NCBI RefSeq assembly: GCF_026343115.1
Contig: NZ_JAPEMC010000003.1
Location: 310,001-374,000, forward strand
Direction of reading: 5' to 3'
DNA length: 64,000 nt
Source of the DNA: Streptomyces sp. NBC_00102
Lineage (GTDB): Bacteria; Actinomycetota; Actinomycetes; Streptomycetales; Streptomycetaceae
In this document: piece by piece, positions 59,807 through 64,000 of the stretch
How positions within the stretch are numbered: the stretch's first letter is position 1
How the letters are laid out: each line of letters opens with the position of its first letter
The notes under the pieces: generated by a model
The model's database searches: none
What the model saw: the letters and a program-made list of their open reading frames with translations, nothing else
Told to the model about the DNA's origin: nothing
Position numbers and translations under genes: made by a program

Positions 59807-60463
59807 GTGTTGTTCGACCGACAGACGATCCACCCGAAGGCGGCAGCCATTGCCGTGGCCGCCGTCGTAGCCGTGCTCGCCCTGTCCTCCTGCGACGCGG
59901 ACGACGACGCGTCGCCCCGGAAGACCACCGGCCAGAGTGTCGTCGCCCCCGGAAAACCGGGCGAGGAGGCCAGAACCCTCACCGCCGAGGAGGCGCGGAA
60001 GGAGACGGTCACCGACACCCCGAACTCGGCCGACTACCAGTACGTCCAGCGCATGATCCACCATCACGAACAAGCTCTCGTGATGACCGGACTGGCCGAG
60101 CGGCACGCCGCCTCACCCTCGGTGCGACGGCTCGCGGAGCGCATCTCGGCTGGGCAGAAGCCCGAGATCGCGGCCATGCAAGGTTGGCTGAAAGACAACG
60201 ACGGCGAACAGCGCGCGGCACACGATCACACCGCGATGCCCGGCATGGCCACCGAGGCGCAGCTGGCACAGCTGAAGGCCGCGCGGGGCAAGGCGTTCGA
60301 TCGGCTCTTCCTCACCCTGATGATCGCCCATCACCAAGGGGCCATCACGATGGCGACGGAGGCGCTCACCGACGGCAACAACGTCCGGGTGGAGGAGATG
60401 GCCACCGACGTCGCCGCCCAGCAGGCCGCCGAGATCGACCGGATGCGCGCGCTGCAGGTCTGA
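59807..60463 (+). CDS. DUF305 domain lipoprotein (putative metal-binding four-helix protein)
   Basis: Exported protein of 218 residues. GTG 59807 (VLFDRQTIHPKAAA) follows GGAGG; the lipobox is LALSSC, Cys near residue 29. DUF305 is a ferritin-like helical fold with repeated His pairs: MIHHHEQALVM and LMIAHHQGAITMATEAL, plus AHDHTAMPGMA, a Met/His copper-like segment. Family members are linked to copper or silver handling in other bacteria. It is divergent from the LVIVD-repeat gene (176 bp between starts) and convergent with an ArsR gene. Confidence 0.92.
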   Translation: MLFDRQTIHPKAAAIAVAAVVAVLALSSCDADDDASPRKTTGQSVVAPGKPGEEARTLTAEEARKETVTDTPNSADYQYVQRMIHHHEQALVMTGLAERHAASPSVRRLAERISAGQKPEIAAMQGWLKDNDGEQRAAHDHTAMPGMATEAQLAQLKAARGKAFDRLFLTLMIAHHQGAITMATEALTDGNNVRVEEMATDVAAQQAAEIDRMRALQV

Positions 60464-60502
60464 CGCGAAGCACCCCGGGGGCGGTACGGAGGGCCGGGCG
60501 GC

Positions 60503-60916
60503 TCAGACTCCGGTGAGCCGCTCCGCCTCCTGGTCGGCGGCCCGCAGGACGCTGTCGAGCAGCCCGGGGAAGAGTTTCTCCAGGTCCTCTCCGCGCAGTT
60601 CGTTCAGTTTCGCGGTGCCCCGGTAGATCTGGTGGATGACGCCGCTCTCCCGCAGCACACGGAAGTGGTGCGTCAGCGTGGACTTGGCAACCGGAAGCTC
60701 GAAGTACGAGCAGGCCAGCCCGGTCCTGGCGACGGCCATCTGCCGGACGATCCGCAGCCGGATGGGATCGGCCAGGGCGTGGAGCACGTGCTCCACCCTG
60801 ATCTCCGCGAGGGAGGGGTGTGCGAGCACACGCCCGCCCGCCGTCGTGAGGCGCTCCCGGGTGGGGGACGCGGCCGGAACGACGGTGTCGCTGGCGGGGG
60901 TCACTGTGGGCTCCAC
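60503..60916 (-). CDS. ArsR family transcriptional regulator
   Basis: Winged-helix regulator of 137 residues. wHTH: ALADPIRLRIVRQMAVARTGLACSYFELPVAKSTLTHHFRVLRESG, with recognition helix AKSTLTHHFRVL, then the wing IHQIYRGTAKLNELRGEDL. A single Cys (LACS) lies just before the recognition helix; a lone Cys allows thiol oxidation or metal contact. It lies in the same direction as the methyltransferase and old-yellow-enzyme genes upstream. Such ArsR proteins often control old-yellow-enzyme genes, so the palindrome at 63041 is a candidate target. Confidence 0.91.
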   Translation of the reverse strand: MEPTVTPASDTVVPAASPTRERLTTAGGRVLAHPSLAEIRVEHVLHALADPIRLRIVRQMAVARTGLACSYFELPVAKSTLTHHFRVLRESGVIHQIYRGTAKLNELRGEDLEKLFPGLLDSVLRAADQEAERLTGV

Positions 60917-60971
60917 TTCGTCCGAGGGCCTCCATGGTACGGAACTCGCGGAGGGCGATGCCGGGTGCGGG

Positions 60972-61772
60972 TCATCGTGCGGTGGCCACCACGAGCCTGG
61001 CCCGCGGGCTGCCGTCCGCTCGGGTGCCCAGGTCCGCGAGAGGGATCAGGCGCACCGAGAAGCCGGTGTCCGCGAGGTCGGCGAGCACGTCGGGCAGCCG
61101 GAACGTGCGGTAGTACATGACGAACCGCGGGCGCCACAGGGCGTTGCGCACGCGCATCGCCGCGTCGAACCCGAGGAGCGTCCAGTAGGCGCGCGAGCCG
61201 AGGGCGGGCGGGGCCCCCACCGGGAAGACGAACCGTCCCCCGGGCCGGAGAGAGGCGTGCACCTGGGCGAAGAGACCGGGGCGCTCCCTGGGCAGGAAGT
61301 GGCCGAACGCCCCGAGGCTCAGGGCGAGATCGAAGGCCGGCGCGAAGGGCAGGGCCCGGGCGTCGGCCCGAACCCAGTCGACCACCGGTCCCGGCTGCCC
61401 TGCGCGTCCCGCCCGCCCCCTCTCGCCGGCCCGTGCCGCCCGGCCCATCGCTCCCGCCCGTGCCGTCCCAGCGTCCGGCAGCGAGGCCCTGCCGACGGTG
61501 AGCATGCCCGCGCTGAAGTCGACGCCGGTGACCCGTTCGTGGCAGACCTGGCGCAGCACACCGAGGCCGGCGCCGGTACCGCAGCAGACGTCCAGTCCGC
61601 GGGCGAACGGTCCGAGCGGCCGGAGCGCCCCGGTCACGGCGTCGAGGACGCGGTCGGGGGTGCGGTAGGGCGTGTGGTCGAACTTCGGGGCGAGCAGGTC
61701 GTAGCCGCGCTCGGTCGAAGAGAGCGCCTGCACGGCGAGTTCACGGAAGGTGGGGCCTTGTGTGGTAGGCAT
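60972..61772 (-). CDS. Class I SAM-dependent methyltransferase
   Basis: Methyltransferase of 266 residues from ATG 61772 (MPTTQGPTFRELAVQAL); a GTG at 61781 is in frame. SAM-binding motif I is ARGLDVCCGTGAGLGVLRQV near residue 60, with the acidic GVDFSAGML loop after it, then a variable Ala/Gly/Arg-rich insert (about 105-125). Motif IV is LALSLGAFGHFLPRERPGLF and post-I VRADARALPFAPAF. The substrate is unknown. A terminator hairpin separates it from the old-yellow-enzyme gene, so they are probably separate transcripts. Confidence 0.91.
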   Translation of the reverse strand: MPTTQGPTFRELAVQALSSTERGYDLLAPKFDHTPYRTPDRVLDAVTGALRPLGPFARGLDVCCGTGAGLGVLRQVCHERVTGVDFSAGMLTVGRASLPDAGTARAGAMGRAARAGERGRAGRAGQPGPVVDWVRADARALPFAPAFDLALSLGAFGHFLPRERPGLFAQVHASLRPGGRFVFPVGAPPALGSRAYWTLLGFDAAMRVRNALWRPRFVMYYRTFRLPDVLADLADTGFSVRLIPLADLGTRADGSPRARLVVATAR

Positions 61773-61835
61773 CACGGCCACCCTACCGAGGCGTCCGCCG
61801 CTCCCCCGGCCTCCGCCCCGCCGACGGGAGCCGTC

Positions 61836-61876
61836 GGCTTCCCCGGTCCCGCGGTAGGGGCGGGACCGGGGAAGCC
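61836..61876. terminator. Terminator hairpin, 17-bp perfect stem
   Basis: GGCTTCCCCGGTCCCGC (61836-61852) pairs perfectly with 61860-61876 around a 7-base loop. It lies 9 bases past the stop of the old-yellow-enzyme gene on the minus strand. Confidence 0.85.
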
Positions 61877-61885
61877 GCGTACGGG

Positions 61886-62983
61886 TCAGGCCGAGCGGCC
61901 GTACTGGGACGGGACGTGCACCTCGCCGCCGAGTTCCCGCGCGGCGCTGCGGGCGAAGTAGGGGTCGCGCAGCAGTTCACGGCCGATGAGGACGGCGTCG
62001 GCCTGTCCGTCGACGACGATCTTCTCGGCCTGTACCGGGTCGGTGATGAGTCCGACGGCGGCGACCGGCAGCCCGGTCTCGGTCCGTACGCGTTCGGCGA
62101 AGGGCACCTGGTAGTTGGGGCCCACGGGGATCTGCGCGCGGGGCGCGTTACCGCCGGTGGAGACGTCGAGCAGGTCGACGCCGTGCGCCTTGAGGTCGCG
62201 GGCGAAGCGGACGGTGTCGTCGCCGGTCCAGCCCTCACGGGGATCGTCGGCGTTCTCGGTGAGCCAGTCCGTGGCGGAGATGCGGAAGAAGAGCGGCAGT
62301 TCCTCGGGCCACACCTCCCGTACGGCGTCCACGACTTCGAGCGCGAAGCGGGTGCGGTTCTCGAAGGAGCCGCCGTACGCGTCGGTGCGGTGGTTGCTGT
62401 CCGGGGAGAGGAACTCGCCGATCAGGTAACCGTGGGCGCCGTGAATCTCGACGACCTTGAAGCCCGCATCGAGCGCACGCCGGGTGGCGTCGGCGAACTG
62501 CCGTACCACCTGCTGGATTTGATCGGTCGTCAATTCGGCCGGAACCAGGCTGCCCTCGTCGAACGCCAGCGGGCTGGGTCCGAGCGGCCGCCAGCCGCCG
62601 TCCGCCTCGACGAGCGCGCCGCCACCGAGCCAGGGCGCCGTGGTCGAGGCCTTGCGACCGGCGTGTCCGAGCTGGATCCCCGGCACCGTCCCCTGCCCGT
62701 CCAGGAAGGAGGTGATCTTGCGGAACGCCTCGACCTGGCGGTCGTTCCAGATGCCGAGGTCGGCGTCGCTGATGCGGCCCTCGGGGCTGATCCCGGTCGC
62801 CTCCACCAGGATGAGGCCGGTGCCGCCGACAGCCCGGGAGGCGTAGTGCGCGAAGTGCCAGTCGTTGGGGACACCGGCGTCCGGGCCGGTCGGCGCCGCG
62901 CTGTACTGACACATCGGCGGCATCCAGACACGGTTGGGCACGGTCACCGACCGCAGGACGTAGGGCTCGAAAAGGGCGCTCAC
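61886..62983 (-). CDS. NADH:flavin oxidoreductase/NADH oxidase (old yellow enzyme, YqjM-like)
   Basis: FMN-dependent ene-reductase of 365 residues. GTG 62983 (VSALFEPYVLRSVTVPNRV) has GGAG upstream. It has features of the thermophilic-like/YqjM class: VWMPPMCQYSAAPTG (Cys that tunes the flavin), QLGHAGRKAST (His and Arg near the substrate), VEIHGAHGYLIGEFLSPDSNHRTDAYGGSFENR and the late VAAVGLITDPVQAE. It reduces activated C=C bonds in the cytoplasm. It is first in a minus-strand run with the methyltransferase and ArsR genes, and a palindrome lies upstream. Confidence 0.94.
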   Translation of the reverse strand: MSALFEPYVLRSVTVPNRVWMPPMCQYSAAPTGPDAGVPNDWHFAHYASRAVGGTGLILVEATGISPEGRISDADLGIWNDRQVEAFRKITSFLDGQGTVPGIQLGHAGRKASTTAPWLGGGALVEADGGWRPLGPSPLAFDEGSLVPAELTTDQIQQVVRQFADATRRALDAGFKVVEIHGAHGYLIGEFLSPDSNHRTDAYGGSFENRTRFALEVVDAVREVWPEELPLFFRISATDWLTENADDPREGWTGDDTVRFARDLKAHGVDLLDVSTGGNAPRAQIPVGPNYQVPFAERVRTETGLPVAAVGLITDPVQAEKIVVDGQADAVLIGRELLRDPYFARSAARELGGEVHVPSQYGRSA

Positions 62984-63040
62984 GCCGGACTCCGTTTCGC
63001 GAGGGACGGCCGCGCCGCCGGGCGGAGGCACCGGCGACGC

Positions 63041-63062
63041 TAGTACGAGAACCACCGTACTA
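63041..63062. promoter_or_regulatory. Inverted repeat upstream of the old-yellow-enzyme gene
   Basis: TAGTACG-AGAACCAC-CGTACTA has perfect 7-bp arms and an 8-base spacer. It lies 57 bp before the start codon of the old-yellow-enzyme gene, in its promoter zone. Likely operator; the ArsR protein at 60503 is the obvious candidate, unproven. Confidence 0.68.
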
Positions 63063-63150
63063 CGACGATCGACGAACTAAGGATCGGGCCTTACCGCGCC
63101 CCCGCGCTCACCACGAGCAGCACGGCAGGAGAAGCCGCGTCGCCCCCGCC

Positions 63151-63555
63151 TCACTCGTCCGTCCGCAGCCGCCGGCGCAGGGTGATGGGCGTCGCGGCGT
63201 CGTAGACCTGGGTCCAGCTGCGTCCGGCCCCGGACGTCCAGGAGACCTGGACGGTCGCCCCCTCGGCCCTGGCGCTCTCCACGGTCATCACCCGAGGACC
63301 GTCCCGCACATCGCCCCGCACCAGCTCGTCGGCCCGTACGGTGACGGGGCCGGCCGGACTGGCCCGCTCCGCGAGGTCGGCCGCGGCGAGGAGCGCCGCC
63401 GCCAGTTCCCGGGCCGCCACCGGCGCGCCCCCGAGGTCCAGGCGTCCGCCGGGGGTCACGATCCTCAGCCCGACCCGGAGCGGATCTCCCGGAGTGCCGG
63501 GCTCCACCTCCCAGGCCGCCGTACGCCCGTCGGCGTCCTCGAAGCCGCTGCCCAT
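63151..63555 (-). CDS. Hypothetical protein, beta-rich
   Basis: Unrecognised protein of 134 residues from ATG 63555 (MGSGFEDADGRTAAWEVEPG). It is a run of short beta strands (LRVGLRIVTPGGRLDLGG; TVRADELVRGDVRDGPRVMT; ATVQVSWTSGAGRSWTQVYD) with one Ala-rich helix. There is no signal peptide or membrane segment. The frame extends upstream to 63990 but overlaps the divergent sialidase-like gene there, so the short form is preferred. It is divergent from that gene. Confidence 0.6.
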   Translation of the reverse strand: MGSGFEDADGRTAAWEVEPGTPGDPLRVGLRIVTPGGRLDLGGAPVAARELAAALLAAADLAERASPAGPVTVRADELVRGDVRDGPRVMTVESARAEGATVQVSWTSGAGRSWTQVYDAATPITLRRRLRTDE

Positions 63556-63795
63556 CCTCGCGCCCCGCTCCCGTTCCGGGGCTCGTGATCCGCGTACCGG
63601 GCCCGTTCCCGGCATTCCAGCACATCCGGGCCGCCGATCCGGCACGGAGGTCACCGTCGCCCCCGCCCACCGCCCAGGACGCCGCCCGCCCCGGGGACAC
63701 GCTCCGATCGCATGCCCCTGCGCTGCGGGACACGTCCGGCGTACAGGTGCAGACTGACGCATATCCGTCACCACGGCGTCTCGGGAGGTCTGACC

Positions 63796-64000
63796 ATGAC
63801 TGACGTTCTGCTCACGGTGGGCACGCGCAAAGGGCTTTTCATCGGGCGCAGGCGCGGTGGGACCTGGGAGTTCGACACCCCTCGCTTCCACGCGCAGGCC
63901 ATCTATTCGATCGCCATCGACACCCGGGGCCCGGCACCGCGGCTGCTGGTGGGCGGGGACAGCTCGCACTGGGGGCCGTCCGTCTTCCACTCGGACGACC
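63796..64000 (+). CDS. Sialidase/BNR-repeat-like beta-propeller protein, 3' end outside window
   Basis: The first 68 residues of a protein starting at ATG 63796 with GGGAGG nine bases upstream. The sequence TDVLLTVGTRKGLFIGRRRG and LLVGGDSSHWGPSVFHSDD matches the first blade of BNR/sialidase-like propellers (exo-alpha-sialidase-type proteins of actinobacteria), including a Ser/Asp-rich turn like an Asp-box. No signal peptide, so the protein is cytoplasmic or non-classical. The rest lies beyond the window. Confidence 0.85.
   Translation, partial: MTDVLLTVGTRKGLFIGRRRGGTWEFDTPRFHAQAIYSIAIDTRGPAPRLLVGGDSSHWGPSVFHSDD

Overview
The window looks like a chromosomal segment of a Streptomyces-type actinomycete. 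It is very GC-rich with G/C-biased third codon positions, uses many GTG starts with GGAGG-type ribosome binding sites, and carries families typical of the genus: a DDN-type F420 oxidoreductase, DUF6421, DUF6986, DUF5134 with an M56 peptidase, a RheA/Hsp18 heat-shock pair, SpoIIE/RsbW/STAS partner-switching proteins and LacI/ROK sugar regulators. Genus is inferred from gene content only; no rRNA or tRNA gene was seen.

Layout. 1-4000: FrcBCA-like sugar ABC importer (cut at the left edge) and its LacI regulator. 4000-12460: a TetR/F420-oxidoreductase divergon with two visible operators, a secreted wall-anchored protein, a DUF389 membrane protein, a geranylgeranyl-reductase-like flavoprotein, an M20 dipeptidase and a TmrB-like kinase/Nudix fusion. 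12460-26100: a mobile island. An IS3 element has truncated an IS5-type element, next to a complete IS5-type element that carries a translationally coupled passenger gene. Then come a 2162-residue RHS toxin with a small membrane protein at its tail (putative immunity), a decayed integrase and a second, complete copy of the truncated IS.

26100-37200: a signalling and stress island. Its centre is a minus-strand run of a GAF-SpoIIE phosphatase, a PAS-GAF-SpoIIE phosphatase, a cobalamin-binding protein and a STAS anti-sigma antagonist; the last three are joined by 4-base ATGA overlaps. The cobalamin protein carries the W-x9-EH signature of CarH-type light sensors and a helical C-terminal domain, so the operon may couple light to sigma-factor partner switching. 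Around it lie a MarR regulator, a sigma factor lacking its 5' end, a MerR regulator, an RsbW-like kinase, two DUF2267 proteins, and hsp20 with its RheA-like repressor and two clear operators. Several relics (STAS, transposases) show that this region is turning over.

37850-64000: mostly ordinary chromosome. It holds a ROK/LacI divergon, an aldolase-like DUF6986 protein, electron transfer flavoprotein etfB-etfA, flavin reductase, thioredoxin, an acyltransferase, a transglutaminase, a DUF6421-SDR-threonine aldolase operon, a glycerophosphodiesterase, GNATs, DUF5134-M56, an unrecognised two-TM protein followed by a GNAT, PAP2 and HAD phosphatases, a secreted LVIVD-repeat protein divergent from a DUF305 lipoprotein, an ArsR regulator, a methyltransferase, an old-yellow-enzyme flavoprotein, and a sialidase-like protein cut at the right edge. 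Many genes end in strong GC-rich hairpins, several of them shared by convergent genes.
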